NCBI RefSeq assembly: GCF_002813755.1
Contig: NZ_CP018061.1
Coordinates: 614,501 to 678,500 of the forward strand
Reading direction: 5' to 3'
Origin: Enterococcus mundtii
Lineage (GTDB): Bacteria; Bacillota; Bacilli; Lactobacillales; Enterococcaceae
DNA length: 64,000 nt
The notes below the pieces were generated by a model, which saw only the letters and a list, made by a program, of their open reading frames with translations, had not been told where the DNA came from and did no database searches. This document shows, piece after piece, positions 1 through 9,185 of this stretch. A program made the translations under genes and the position numbers. Numbering within the stretch: the stretch's first letter is position 1; each line of letters begins with the position of its first letter.

Positions 1-2
1 CC

Positions 3-908
3 TATGAACTTTGTCCAGAAGCGATTTTCAAACCGGGAGACCACCAAAAATATAGTGCGATATCAAAAGAAGTCAGGGAGATTTTTTATCGCTATACAGA
101 CTTAGTCGAACCTGTTAGTATTGATGAAGCTTATTTAGACGTCACGAATAATAAAATCAATTGTAAATCAGCGATCAAGATCGCCCGCATGATCCAACTT
201 GATATTTGGCAAACGGTGCATCTGACTTGTTCGGCTGGTGTCAGCTATAATAAATTTTTAGCGAAACTTGCATCAGATTTTCAAAAACCTAAAGGAATGA
301 CGGTCGTCACCCCCGAAGAAGCAGTCGATTTCTTAAAAGCATTATCAATCGAAAAATTTCATGGTGTCGGCAAGAAAACTGTTCCTAAAATGCATGAATT
401 AGGTATTTTTACAGGAGAAGATCTGTATAAATGCAGTGAAATGATGTTGATCCAACAGTTTGGTAAAATGGGGTATTCGTTGTATCGAAAAGTACGAGGT
501 ATCCATGATTCGCCGGTCAATGTCACCCGCGAGCGTAAGTCAGTCGGAAAAGAGCATACGTATGGACAACCACTAAGAACAGAAGAAGAAGTTTTAGGTC
601 AATTACGTCAGCTAGCTGAGAAAGTAGAAGAGTCTCTCCGACGTGTTCAGAAACATGGAAAAACAGTTGTCTTGAAGGTCCGTTATACCGATTATTCTAC
701 AGTAACGAAGCGAGTGACATTACCAGAATATGTTTATAAAAAAGAAGCGCTGTTTTATCAAGCGAGTCTGATATGGGAAGAGATTTTAGGGATAGAGAAA
801 GGGATTCGTTTATTAGGTATCACACTGACGAATTTAGATCCGATGACTTATGAGAATATTGTGTTGCCTTTGTGGGAAACGCAAGCGATAGAATCAGAAA
901 TAGAATAA
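3..908 (+). CDS. dinB: DNA polymerase IV (Y-family), 5' end outside window
   Basis: Error-prone translesion polymerase. The reading frame is open from the left edge (codon phase at base 3), so the start lies upstream; an ATG at 189 is internal. The Y-family catalytic motif SIDEAYLD is encoded at about 119-142, followed by the CSAGVSYNKFLAKLAS palm segment, a helix-hairpin-helix region (GVGKKT) and a C-terminal little-finger domain. The gene converges on nrdG and ends in a shared hairpin. The family assignment is firm; only the N-terminal 50 or so residues are missing from view. Confidence 0.95.
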   Translation, partial: YELCPEAIFKPGDHQKYSAISKEVREIFYRYTDLVEPVSIDEAYLDVTNNKINCKSAIKIARMIQLDIWQTVHLTCSAGVSYNKFLAKLASDFQKPKGMTVVTPEEAVDFLKALSIEKFHGVGKKTVPKMHELGIFTGEDLYKCSEMMLIQQFGKMGYSLYRKVRGIHDSPVNVTRERKSVGKEHTYGQPLRTEEEVLGQLRQLAEKVEESLRRVQKHGKTVVLKVRYTDYSTVTKRVTLPEYVYKKEALFYQASLIWEEILGIEKGIRLLGITLTNLDPMTYENIVLPLWETQAIESEIE

Positions 909-983
909 AGAATGCTCCATCTTAGACTTTGAGACAAAAGCGAAATTCACTTCTGTCTTGGCCTTTTAGATGGAGCATTCTTT
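907..983. terminator. bidirectional terminator between dinB and nrdG
   Basis: A perfect 16-bp inverted repeat (907-922 AAAGAATGCTCCATCT with 968-983) encloses a second imperfect hairpin (GAGACAAAAGCGAA pairing with TTCACTTCTGTCTT, 12 of 14 positions). It sits between two convergent genes, with A/T-rich flanks on both sides. Confidence 0.8.
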
Positions 984-1010
984 ATTGTGTTCAATCAAAA
1001 CTGAGTATAG

Positions 1011-1613
1011 TTAAATCAGTTCTTGTTTTTTTATTTGTTCATATGTTTGCGTAGCATCTGTACATTTTTCCCAGATGACGACTTGTTTTTCAGCAAGCGA
1101 TCGTTGCACGTCAATGATGCGCTGATTACTACTTCCACGAAATTGTAATTTGAAATCTCTTTTTGACCATTCAAAACGGCCATCAACAAGAATATCGATT
1201 TTCGAGAGCAGTTCTAGTTTATCTTCCGAATCTTGTAATAATTCATCGAAGGTATAACCGGTCCAAGACCAGATGTCTTTGCTGTGACCAAATTCTTGCC
1301 GGATTCGATCGACTACACGTAGGCAAACATTCGTATTCAAAAAAGGTTCACCGCCTAAGAGTGTCAATCCTTGGACGTAATCATTGCGTAGATCAGCCAT
1401 GATTTGTTCTTCCAGTTCAGCAGTGAATGGTTTGCCGTAACGGAAATTCTGAGCGGCTTTGTTAAAACAACCTTCACAGGCAAATAAACAGCCACTTACA
1501 TATAAGCTATTACGAACACCTTCACCATCCACAAAGTTGAACGGTTTATAATCGGCAATATAGTCATGACTATAATCTTGAGCCAGCCATTCTTTAGGTT
1601 TAGGATTTCTCAT
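1011..1613 (-). CDS. nrdG: anaerobic ribonucleotide reductase activating protein
   Basis: Radical-SAM enzyme that installs the glycyl radical on NrdD. The protein has 200 residues and carries the CX3CX2C iron-sulfur motif (Cys42, Cys46, Cys49 in SGCLFACEGC) and the downstream GGEP motif (LLGGEPF) for SAM binding. It lies downstream of nrdD on the same strand, the usual partner order, but separated by about 370 bp of repeat DNA. The start ATG at 1613 gives normal family length. Confidence 0.96.
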   Translation of the reverse strand: MRNPKPKEWLAQDYSHDYIADYKPFNFVDGEGVRNSLYVSGCLFACEGCFNKAAQNFRYGKPFTAELEEQIMADLRNDYVQGLTLLGGEPFLNTNVCLRVVDRIRQEFGHSKDIWSWTGYTFDELLQDSEDKLELLSKIDILVDGRFEWSKRDFKLQFRGSSNQRIIDVQRSLAEKQVVIWEKCTDATQTYEQIKKQELI

Positions 1614-1699
1614 AGTAAAACTTCTTTCATTATAAAATGGTATCCGTTATAAAAAATTCTTGAAGGTCGTAGGAGACATAAGAAAATAGCCAGAAGAAG

Positions 1700-1986
1700 G
1701 GGTGCTATCTCTCGTATGACTTGGAGTTGGACGCTTTTCTTACAACCTTATCTACAGTGTTCGAAAGCCAACTCCTACGATAATAAGTCAAAAGATGAAA
1801 AAATATAGAAAACTATTTTCCCATCTTCTGTCTTATTACTTGGAGCTGAACGACTTTCTCACAACCTTATCTACGGTGTTCGAAAAGCTGACCTTCAACA
1901 TTAAGCTGAAAAATCAAAAAATATGAGAAGCTATTTTCTGATTTCCCATCTTACTGCTCAGGTCAGGACGCTTTTCTCACAACCTT
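1700..1986. repeat. tandem palindromic intergenic repeat (two full units and one partial)
   Basis: This covers the nrdD-nrdG gap. Read on the reverse strand, two units of 118-119 bp (1869-1986 and 1750-1868) each begin AAGGTTGTGAGAAA and end with TTCGAACAC(C/T)GTAGAT; a third partial unit follows at about 1700-1749. Each unit has self-complementary arms (CTGACCT with AGGTCAG in one, AGCTCC/GGAGTTG in the next). The first unit overlaps the nrdD stop codon. A diverged copy lies after lplA. This resembles the palindromic repeat families described in enterococci such as EFAR, but family identity was not tested. Confidence 0.75.
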
Positions 1987-4174
1987 ACTTCATATGTTTC
2001 ACGCGTGATGAGATTTCTTTGTGTCTGCCGTGGACCATTGGGCGGGCTTGTGGGTTTCCTAGATAGCCGCATGTTCGTTTGACTACGTCACATGATTTTG
2101 GATCGTGATTGCCGCATTCTGGGCATTCAAAGCCACGTTCAGTTGGTTGGAAATCTCCTTCAAAACCACATTGGTAGCAATGATCGATCGGCGTATTGGT
2201 TCCTAAATAGCCTACTTTGTCATAGGCAAAGTCCCAAACAGCTTCTAATGCCTTAGGGTTTTGTTGCAAGACTGGATATTCACAGTAATGGATAAAGCCA
2301 CCAGAACAGTATTTTGGATAGTCTTTTTCAAATTCAAGTTTTTCAAATGGCGTTGGATTTTTACGCACATCATAGTGGAAACTATTAGTGTAATATTCTT
2401 TATCTGTGATATTTTCAACGATACCGAATTTCTCTGTATCTAAACGACAAAAACGATCAGTCAAGCTTTCACTTGGCGTGGAGTATACGCTGAAGTGATA
2501 GCCATATTCATTCCCCCAAGCGTCTGCATTGGCTTTTAGTTTTTTCACGATATCCAGAGTGAAGTCTTTAGCTTCAGCATTATTTTCCCACTCACCGCCA
2601 AAGAAAGAAGCAGCGACTTCATAAAGTCCAATGTAGCCTAATGAAACAGTTGCTCGACGATTTTTAAATAATTCGTCTACGGCGTCTGTACGAGATAGTC
2701 GTTTACCGAAGGCACCATACATATAAAGGATCGGTGCATTTGCAGGAATCGCTTCTTTACAACGTTCGACACGATAAACTAATGCATCTTTCATGATCGA
2801 CAAGCGATCTGAAAGTAATTGCCAGAATTTTTCTTGGTCACCATCTGCTTCCATGGCGATCCGTGGCAAGTTCAATGTAACCACACCTAGATTCATTCTT
2901 CCGACATTCACTTCTTCACCGTTCTCGTCTTTCCAACCTTGTAAGAAGGAGCGACAGCCCATTGGTACTTTGAAGCTTCCTGTCAATTCAACGATCTTGT
3001 CATAGTTTAGAATATCTGGATACATTCTTTTTGTGGCACATTCTAATGCTAATTGTTTGATGTCGTAGTTTGGATCAGTGGGTTTCAGATTGATTCCGTC
3101 TTTTAGTGTAAATATCAATTTAGGGAAGATTGCTGTCCGTTTTTCACTTCCTAATCCATTGATCCGGATTTGTAAAATCGCTTTTTGGATTTCTCGTTCA
3201 AACCAATTTTTACCTAGACCGAAGCCAAGTGAAGTAAAAGGCGTTTGTCCGTTGGAAGTGAAAAGTGTATTGATCTCATATTCTAAACTTTGCATGGCAT
3301 CAAAAATATCTTTTTTTGTTTTGGCTTTTGCATAGGCTTCTTGACGTTCGGGTGTGTCGATCCATTCTTTGGCATCAATTAAATGCTTTTTGTAATTTAA
3401 TTGTGCAAAAGGAGCAAGCAATTCATCTGTACGATCGGCAGAACATCCGCCATATTGGCTAGATGCAACATTGGCAATGATCTGTGAGATCTGTGCCGTT
3501 GCTGTTTGGATCGATTTTGGTGATTCGACTTCTGCATTCCCAATTTTAAATCCGTTGTTCAACATACCTTTGAAGTCGATCAAACAGCAATTTGTCATTG
3601 GTGTATACGGATGATAATCGAGATCATGATAATGGATATCGCCTTTTTGATGTGCGTTGGCAATATGCGGTGGGAGTAATTTTAGCCCAATCGATTTCCC
3701 AACGATCCCAGCAGTCAAGTCACGCTGTGTATTGAACACATTACTATCCTTGTTCGCATTTTCATTGACAACACTTTGGTCTTTATTGATCAGTTTCTCA
3801 ATCGAAAAGTTGATGTCTGTTGCCTTACTACGAGCAAAATCACGTTTTGTTCGATAGTGGATATATTCTTCTGCTAAGGCATATTCGTTTTTTTCTAACA
3901 AAATATGTTCAACGATATTTTGGATCTCATAGATTTTTACGTTATTTGCGAAGCGATCTTTGATTTCTTTGATCACAAGTTCTGCGATTGATTGGATCTT
4001 TTCGTACGTAATAGGAGATAAGGAACCGTGAATTTTCTTTTCTGCTTTGATCAGTGCGGCATTTATTTTCTGTTCATCAAATGGTACCTCGCGTCCGTCG
4101 CGTTTGATGACAGTCATTTTTTTAGTTTCAGGCTGTTTTTCTAGTACAGCCATTTCTTGATCTGTTCGTTTCAT
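1985..4174 (-). CDS. nrdD: anaerobic (class III) ribonucleoside-triphosphate reductase
   Basis: Oxygen-sensitive glycyl-radical enzyme that reduces NTPs to dNTPs. The 729 residues begin with an ATP-cone domain (about residues 20-110, VIKRDGREVPFDEQKI), followed by the catalytic barrel. Near the C terminus are a four-cysteine zinc site (CYQCGF and CPECGN) and the glycyl-radical loop RTCGYLG. The start at 4174 is preceded on the reverse strand by a purine-rich ribosome site. Two NrdR-like boxes lie upstream, consistent with NrdR control. Confidence 0.97.
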   Translation of the reverse strand: MKRTDQEMAVLEKQPETKKMTVIKRDGREVPFDEQKINAALIKAEKKIHGSLSPITYEKIQSIAELVIKEIKDRFANNVKIYEIQNIVEHILLEKNEYALAEEYIHYRTKRDFARSKATDINFSIEKLINKDQSVVNENANKDSNVFNTQRDLTAGIVGKSIGLKLLPPHIANAHQKGDIHYHDLDYHPYTPMTNCCLIDFKGMLNNGFKIGNAEVESPKSIQTATAQISQIIANVASSQYGGCSADRTDELLAPFAQLNYKKHLIDAKEWIDTPERQEAYAKAKTKKDIFDAMQSLEYEINTLFTSNGQTPFTSLGFGLGKNWFEREIQKAILQIRINGLGSEKRTAIFPKLIFTLKDGINLKPTDPNYDIKQLALECATKRMYPDILNYDKIVELTGSFKVPMGCRSFLQGWKDENGEEVNVGRMNLGVVTLNLPRIAMEADGDQEKFWQLLSDRLSIMKDALVYRVERCKEAIPANAPILYMYGAFGKRLSRTDAVDELFKNRRATVSLGYIGLYEVAASFFGGEWENNAEAKDFTLDIVKKLKANADAWGNEYGYHFSVYSTPSESLTDRFCRLDTEKFGIVENITDKEYYTNSFHYDVRKNPTPFEKLEFEKDYPKYCSGGFIHYCEYPVLQQNPKALEAVWDFAYDKVGYLGTNTPIDHCYQCGFEGDFQPTERGFECPECGNHDPKSCDVVKRTCGYLGNPQARPMVHGRHKEISSRVKHMK

Positions 4175-4244
4175 TTTCTTCAGCTCCTACAAAAATAGTT
4201 CTTGTCTATCATAAAACAAATTGAAGAAAGGAGCAACTAATTAT

Positions 4245-4301
4245 CTGCTACATATAGTGTTTTATCGCTGTATAATTGAATGAGTATACTATATATGGTG
4301 T
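4245..4301 (-). promoter_or_regulatory. pair of NrdR-box-like operators upstream of nrdD
   Basis: Two sites resemble the published NrdR consensus ACACWATATATWGTGT: 4286-4301 (ATACTATATATGGTGT, 14 of 16 positions) and 4245-4260 (CTGCTACATATAGTGT, 12 of 16). Start-to-start distance is 41 bp, about four helical turns; the textbook spacing is about three turns. Matches were scored by eye. Confidence 0.7.
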
Positions 4302-4496
4302 ATATTATCTTGTGAAAAAAAGTGAAAACGTATGGTATCAGCTTTTGGAAAATACGAATTATTTTTTTTTGAATAAAAAAATTGAATAAAAAAATTTCAT
4401 GGATAAATTTTTCGAGTGGTCAGGTGACAAAATCAAAAGGGAAAAAAGTGAAAGGATGTGCTACTATTCAATTAAGGATAAAGGTGGAGGATTAGC

Positions 4497-5264
4497 ATGA
4501 GTAAAATAATCGAAGTAAAACATCTAAGTAAAAGTTATGGAAGTAGTAAATCACCGGTCAAGGTGTTAGACAATGTTTCTTTTTCAGTTGAAGAAGGAGA
4601 GTTTATTGGGATCATGGGGCCAAGTGGGGCTGGAAAAACTACTCTGATGAATATCTTATCAACGATCAATTTACCAACGATGGGTAGTGTGATGATCCAA
4701 GGGAATGAAATCACAAAAATGAAAAAACATGAATTGAGTGATTTCAGACGAAAAAAAATTGGCTTTATCTTTCAAACGTTCAATCTTATCGATACATTGA
4801 ATGGTAAAGATAATATTTTACTTCCTTTGGCTATTGAAAATATGGCAAAAGATGAAATGGACCGAAGAGTTTTACATGTTGCCCAGCTTTTAGGGATCGA
4901 AGAATTACTAAAACGTTATCCTGATGAAATGTCAGTTGGACAAAGACAACGGATTGCGGCAGCTAGAGCTTTAGTAGTAGAACCAGAGGTGATCTTCGCA
5001 GACGAACCAACGGGATCATTGGATTCAAAATCAGCAACAGAATTGTTGAATTATTTAAAAACAGTCAACGAAGTCGAAAAATCAACGATCTTATTAGTGA
5101 CACATGATCCTTATACAGCTAGTTATTGCAATCGTATTTTATTTATCAAAGATGGTGTGATTTTTTCAGAAGTGATCCGCCGAGGAACGAGAAAAGAATT
5201 CTTTGAAAAAGTCATCGACATGCAGGCGACGATTGGAGGAGGCGGTAAAATCAATGCTTTATAA
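4497..5264 (+). CDS. ABC transporter ATP-binding protein, BceA type
   Basis: ATPase of a MacB/BceAB-type exporter, usually involved in resistance to, or sensing of, peptide antibiotics such as bacitracin. The 255 residues contain Walker A (GPSGAGKTT), a signature loop (MSVGQRQR), Walker B ([12 protein letters not shown]) and an H-loop (VTHD). It is preceded by GGTGGAGG. Its 3' end overlaps the permease start by 11 bp, so the two are translationally coupled. No two-component system is adjacent, unlike many bce loci, so the regulator is elsewhere or absent. Confidence 0.93.
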   Translation: MSKIIEVKHLSKSYGSSKSPVKVLDNVSFSVEEGEFIGIMGPSGAGKTTLMNILSTINLPTMGSVMIQGNEITKMKKHELSDFRRKKIGFIFQTFNLIDTLNGKDNILLPLAIENMAKDEMDRRVLHVAQLLGIEELLKRYPDEMSVGQRQRIAAARALVVEPEVIFADEPTGSLDSKSATELLNYLKTVNEVEKSTILLVTHDPYTASYCNRILFIKDGVIFSEVIRRGTRKEFFEKVIDMQATIGGGGKINAL

Positions 5265-7314
5265 ACTAGCCGCAAAAAGTTTTTTTAAACAATCGAGGGG
5301 CTACCTTGTCTATTTCTTCAGTTTGACCTTATCGACGATGATCTATTACTCTTTTAGCGCGATGACCTATGACCAATCACTGATTCGAAGGGCAAGTCAA
5401 GATGTTTCGATAGATACTATTTTAAAGCTTGGTAGTTGGATCATTACCGTTGTTTTACTCTTTTTCGTACTCAGTGCTAATCGTTTCTTTCTCAATCGGA
5501 GACAAAAAGAAATTGGGATCTATCAATTGTTTGGAATCAGTAAATTCCAGATTTCATCGATCTATGTGTTGGAAACGATGACTATTGGTTTTTTTGCTTG
5601 TATGTTAGGTATTTTATTGGGAAGTATTTTTTCAAAATTGTTTCAAATGATTTTAGTACGAATGATGAAGATGGATATTACTAGTCGTTTTTTTATTTCT
5701 ATCCCGTCCATTGTTGAAACCGTCGTGGTATTTTTTGTCATTCTTTCAGCAGTTTCTCTTTATTCACTATGGAAGATTTGGAGTTATCCCATGAATCGTA
5801 GTTTTGGGGAAAGAGAACAAGTGGAAAGTTCAATGTTGCGTATTCGCACAAGGCATCGTTTATTAGGCGTAATCGGTCTATTGATGATTTCTAGTAGCTA
5901 TTTCGCCGCATGGAACTTTAGAGAAACGATTAGTCAGCTATTTGAAAAAAAGGTAAATCTAGGATTAATGATTGCTTTCCCATTTTCGATATTTTTTGTT
6001 TGTTTATTAGGAACCTATCTGTTCTTTTGTTATTCTTTTCGCTTGTTGCTCCATTTGTTGAGCGATTCGAGATTCAAGTATCGAGGAACCAATTTTTTAT
6101 TGATTGGGAACACACAGATCCATCTTTTAAAAAGTTGGCGAATGAATTCGTTAATCACATTAGTTATCGGTCTATCTTTGGCAATGATCGGAGGGATGAC
6201 TGGTATATCGACACTCATTGCACATCGTGAAGAGATTGCTGCTCCTGTTTCTTATCAATTAGATACTCAGACGGCAAACAAACTTCGACCGATCTTAGCA
6301 GAAGAAAATCAGAAGATCACTGATGAATTCGTTTTTCATTACAAAGTAGTAGGTAGCTATTATGACTTGAGCATTGGTTCGGTATCTGCCGGCAATGAGA
6401 TCAAGCCAGTCAATTTGATTTCTGAAAAAGAGTATCACGCTTTTCGCAAAATCAAACCTAGTCTGCCAGAAATCAAACTTACAGGAAAAAATCATACAGT
6501 CATGTTAGATGCAATCGAATCGATGTTTCGTAATTTTTCTAGTTACGGGAAAAAGATCCATCTACCTGGTCAGCAAGAACTATTGATCCAACAGGTGCTT
6601 CCGGGATTTCTGGGAGATGAAGATATGACCTATTATGGACCGACCTTGGTCGTTGATCAAGCGATCTTTGACCGTGTAACTGGATTAGACTTTCAGATCA
6701 TCAATTGGAATGTAACTGGTGGCAATCAAGAAAAATTGACCGAACGATCAAATGAAGAAGTAGCTACTAATTGGAACCACACGATTTATTATAGTTATGA
6801 GATCACCGATCAAGGGATAGTTGGGACGATCCATACCGATGCTTCTAAAGCAGAGGAAAGTGAATACTCAGAAAATAAATTGACAGGTCAAGCTTCACGT
6901 TTGAATTATAATGCTCGCTATCCTAGACTGCGTGCCACTGATCGTCAAATTGGAATCAATATCTTTGTTGCCCTTTTTGTGGGGATGATCGTGATCATTG
7001 CAACTGGTAGTATCTTGATGGTTCGGCAATTATCCGAAGCTGAAATTGAACGAACCAATTATCAATTGCTGACAAAATTAGGGATTGCTCAACGCAAAAC
7101 AAATCGGATGATCTATAAACAAAATGCGTTGATGTTTTTTCCACCAATGATTTTGGGCATCACTCATGCTGTATTTGCCATCAATGTGTTTTCTCAATAT
7201 GTAGAAGGGGCAGACTATTGGTTGGCATACTTTGTTTGTGGCTTATTGATCGTCATTTACCTACTCTTTTACTTTATGACTAGCCGTTTGTATTGTCGGA
7301 TCATTGAGGAATAA
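5254..7314 (+). CDS. ABC transporter permease, BceB/FtsX type
   Basis: Membrane partner of the preceding ATPase. The start ATG at 5254 was chosen because GGAGGAGG lies 10 bp upstream and the protein then begins [16 protein letters not shown], typical of BceB-like permeases; an upstream in-frame start at 5203 would overlap the ATPase gene by 62 bp. The 686 residues show an FtsX-type helix cluster in the N-terminal half, a large extracytoplasmic region of about 200 residues (roughly 345-560), and further transmembrane helices at the C terminus, as in antibiotic-sensing permeases. Substrate unknown. Confidence 0.9.
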   Translation: MLYKLAAKSFFKQSRGYLVYFFSLTLSTMIYYSFSAMTYDQSLIRRASQDVSIDTILKLGSWIITVVLLFFVLSANRFFLNRRQKEIGIYQLFGISKFQISSIYVLETMTIGFFACMLGILLGSIFSKLFQMILVRMMKMDITSRFFISIPSIVETVVVFFVILSAVSLYSLWKIWSYPMNRSFGEREQVESSMLRIRTRHRLLGVIGLLMISSSYFAAWNFRETISQLFEKKVNLGLMIAFPFSIFFVCLLGTYLFFCYSFRLLLHLLSDSRFKYRGTNFLLIGNTQIHLLKSWRMNSLITLVIGLSLAMIGGMTGISTLIAHREEIAAPVSYQLDTQTANKLRPILAEENQKITDEFVFHYKVVGSYYDLSIGSVSAGNEIKPVNLISEKEYHAFRKIKPSLPEIKLTGKNHTVMLDAIESMFRNFSSYGKKIHLPGQQELLIQQVLPGFLGDEDMTYYGPTLVVDQAIFDRVTGLDFQIINWNVTGGNQEKLTERSNEEVATNWNHTIYYSYEITDQGIVGTIHTDASKAEESEYSENKLTGQASRLNYNARYPRLRATDRQIGINIFVALFVGMIVIIATGSILMVRQLSEAEIERTNYQLLTKLGIAQRKTNRMIYKQNALMFFPPMILGITHAVFAINVFSQYVEGADYWLAYFVCGLLIVIYLLFYFMTSRLYCRIIEE

Positions 7315-7366
7315 GAAGAATAGAGCAAAAAGGGTATCCTATTCTAGCTGAACGAAAGACAGAATC

Positions 7367-7404
7367 GAGTTGTACGAATCTATTTTCGTACGGCTCTTTT
7401 TTTT
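7367..7404 (+). terminator. intrinsic terminator after the ABC transporter operon
   Basis: A 12-bp stem (GAGTTGTACGAA at 7367-7378 with TTCGTACGGCTC at 7385-7396, one G-T pair) is followed by eight T. It separates the transporter from the dlt operon. Confidence 0.88.
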
Positions 7405-7525
7405 GTTCTCTTTAGTTAGTGACAAAACTGTTAGCTGTAAAGCGCATTCTGTTAGTAAAACAAATGTTTTTTTGTGGATGGAATGAGTAGAATTTGACTA
7501 AGGATCTAAATAGGAGGAAAAAGAG

Positions 7526-7675
7526 ATGAAACAATGGTGGCAGCAACCACAGGTTCGATATTGGCGAACTTTTATGCTTCGAACCCTTGTTTATTCTACG
7601 ATACTATTGTTACTCATTTATTTGTATCATTACAAAAATATTCAAGGTGGAACATTTATATATAACGAATTCTAG
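7526..7675 (+). CDS. dltX: DltX, small membrane subunit of teichoic acid D-alanylation
   Basis: A 49-residue protein with one transmembrane segment (about residues 18-37, MLRTLVYSTILLLLIYLYHY) and the conserved C-terminal signature FIYNEF, which in DltX carries D-alanine between DltB and DltD. The start ATG at 7526 is preceded by AGGAGG. The stop codon overlaps the dltA ribosome site (AGGAGG at 7674), so it is the first gene of dltXABCD. Identification rests on size, topology, C-terminal motif and position. Confidence 0.92.
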   Translation: MKQWWQQPQVRYWRTFMLRTLVYSTILLLLIYLYHYKNIQGGTFIYNEF

Positions 7676-7685
7676 GAGGGAAACG

Positions 7686-9185
7686 ATGAAGAAAAAAGGA
7701 ATCGTGGAAGCGATCGATTTTTGGGGAATAGCAGACCCAGAGAGAATCGCATATCAGACAGCAGAGGAGCGACACACATATCAAGAATTGAAGTACTCCT
7801 CAGATGCATTAGGCTATTACTTAGAGAAGCGTTTGACTACGAAAGGGCCAATCGTCGTGTTCGGCAATCTAGAGTTTGAGATGGTGGTATCATTTTTGGG
7901 CGCAGTGAAAGCAGGACATGCGTATCTACCGATTGATGCCCATACACCGAAGGAGCGGATCGAAGCGATTTTACGTGTCGCACAACCTAGTATGATCATT
8001 AGTTTAAGCGACTGGGAGATTGAGACAGATCTACCAATCATCCAAAAAGATTGTTTACGCTCGATCATCGCCTCGATAGTTGGTTATCCATTTGAGCATG
8101 CAGTGAAAGGTGATGAAAATTTTTATCTGATTTTTACTTCGGGCACCACAGGGGAACCCAAAGGCGTGCAAATCAGTCATGATAACTTAGTGAGCTTTGT
8201 CGATTGGGTCTTGAGCGATTTTCCAATCAAAGAGGGACAAGCTTTTTTAGCACAAGCGCCTTTCTCTTTTGATTTATCTGTATTCACTTTGTATCCAGCA
8301 TTAGTTTCCGGTGGGATCATCAAGCCCTTATTTAAGGAAAACGTACAAGATTTTCAAAAACTATTTGCCGTTTTACCACAATTAAAACTGGACATCTGGG
8401 TATCAACCCCTTCGTTTGTCGATATTTGCTTGATGGACGCATCTTTTGACGAGGGACATTTACCAGAACTGATTACGTTCATTTTCTGTGGCGAAGAATT
8501 GACGAAAAAAACGGCGCAAGCGTTACTCGAACGGTTTCCTTCAGCCAAAATTTACAACACGTATGGGCCGACAGAAGCGACAGTAGCCATCTCTAGTATA
8601 TTGATCACAAGAGAAGTATTGACTACGTATGAGCGTTTACCAATTGGCTATGTCAAGTCTGATACTACTGTATCCATTTTGAAAAATGGCGAAAGTGATC
8701 ATGGCGAGATTTTGATTAGCGGTCCTAGCGTGTCAAAAGGCTATTTGAACAATCCTGAGAAAACAAAAGAAGTGTTCTTTCAAGTAACTGGGCATCAAAA
8801 CTATCGAACAGGAGATGCAGGATATTTAGCAGAGGACGGTTTGCTTTTTATTGAGGGAAGAATCGATCAACAGGTGAAATTACATGGTTACCGCATTGAA
8901 TTAGGTGATATTGAACATGCGTTGCTTAAAGATGAACGAATCAAACAAGCAATCGTTGTGCCCAAATATCAAGGATCGAAAGTCCAACAATTAGTGGCGT
9001 TTGTTGTACTGAACCAAGCGATTCCGGATACTAATTATCAGTTGATACGTTCGATCAAACAAAGGTTGACCGATTTTCTGATGGACTATATGATCCCACA
9101 AAAAGTGGCGTTTATTGACCAATTGCCACAAACGAACAATGGGAAAATTGATCGAAAAGCATTGACAGCTGAGGTGAATAGGTGA
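7686..9185 (+). CDS. dltA: D-alanine--D-alanyl carrier protein ligase
   Basis: Cytoplasmic enzyme that adenylates D-alanine and loads it onto DltC. The start ATG at 7686 follows AGGAGGG; a longer frame from 7587 runs back through dltX and is rejected. The 499 residues carry the ATP-binding loop FTSGTTGEPKG, the NTYGPTE motif, YRTGD and the C-terminal catalytic lysine in NGKIDRKAL, all hallmarks of the adenylate-forming superfamily. It overlaps the dltB start. Confidence 0.97.
   Translation: MKKKGIVEAIDFWGIADPERIAYQTAEERHTYQELKYSSDALGYYLEKRLTTKGPIVVFGNLEFEMVVSFLGAVKAGHAYLPIDAHTPKERIEAILRVAQPSMIISLSDWEIETDLPIIQKDCLRSIIASIVGYPFEHAVKGDENFYLIFTSGTTGEPKGVQISHDNLVSFVDWVLSDFPIKEGQAFLAQAPFSFDLSVFTLYPALVSGGIIKPLFKENVQDFQKLFAVLPQLKLDIWVSTPSFVDICLMDASFDEGHLPELITFIFCGEELTKKTAQALLERFPSAKIYNTYGPTEATVAISSILITREVLTTYERLPIGYVKSDTTVSILKNGESDHGEILISGPSVSKGYLNNPEKTKEVFFQVTGHQNYRTGDAGYLAEDGLLFIEGRIDQQVKLHGYRIELGDIEHALLKDERIKQAIVVPKYQGSKVQQLVAFVVLNQAIPDTNYQLIRSIKQRLTDFLMDYMIPQKVAFIDQLPQTNNGKIDRKALTAEVNR

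Noticed and set aside
5203..5253. Upstream start for the ABC permease
   Set aside because: It would overlap the ATPase gene by 62 bp and lacks a ribosome site; the ATG at 5254 follows GGAGGAGG.
7587..7685. Longer N terminus for dltA
   Set aside because: This stretch is the dltX gene in another frame; dltA starts at 7686 after AGGAGGG.
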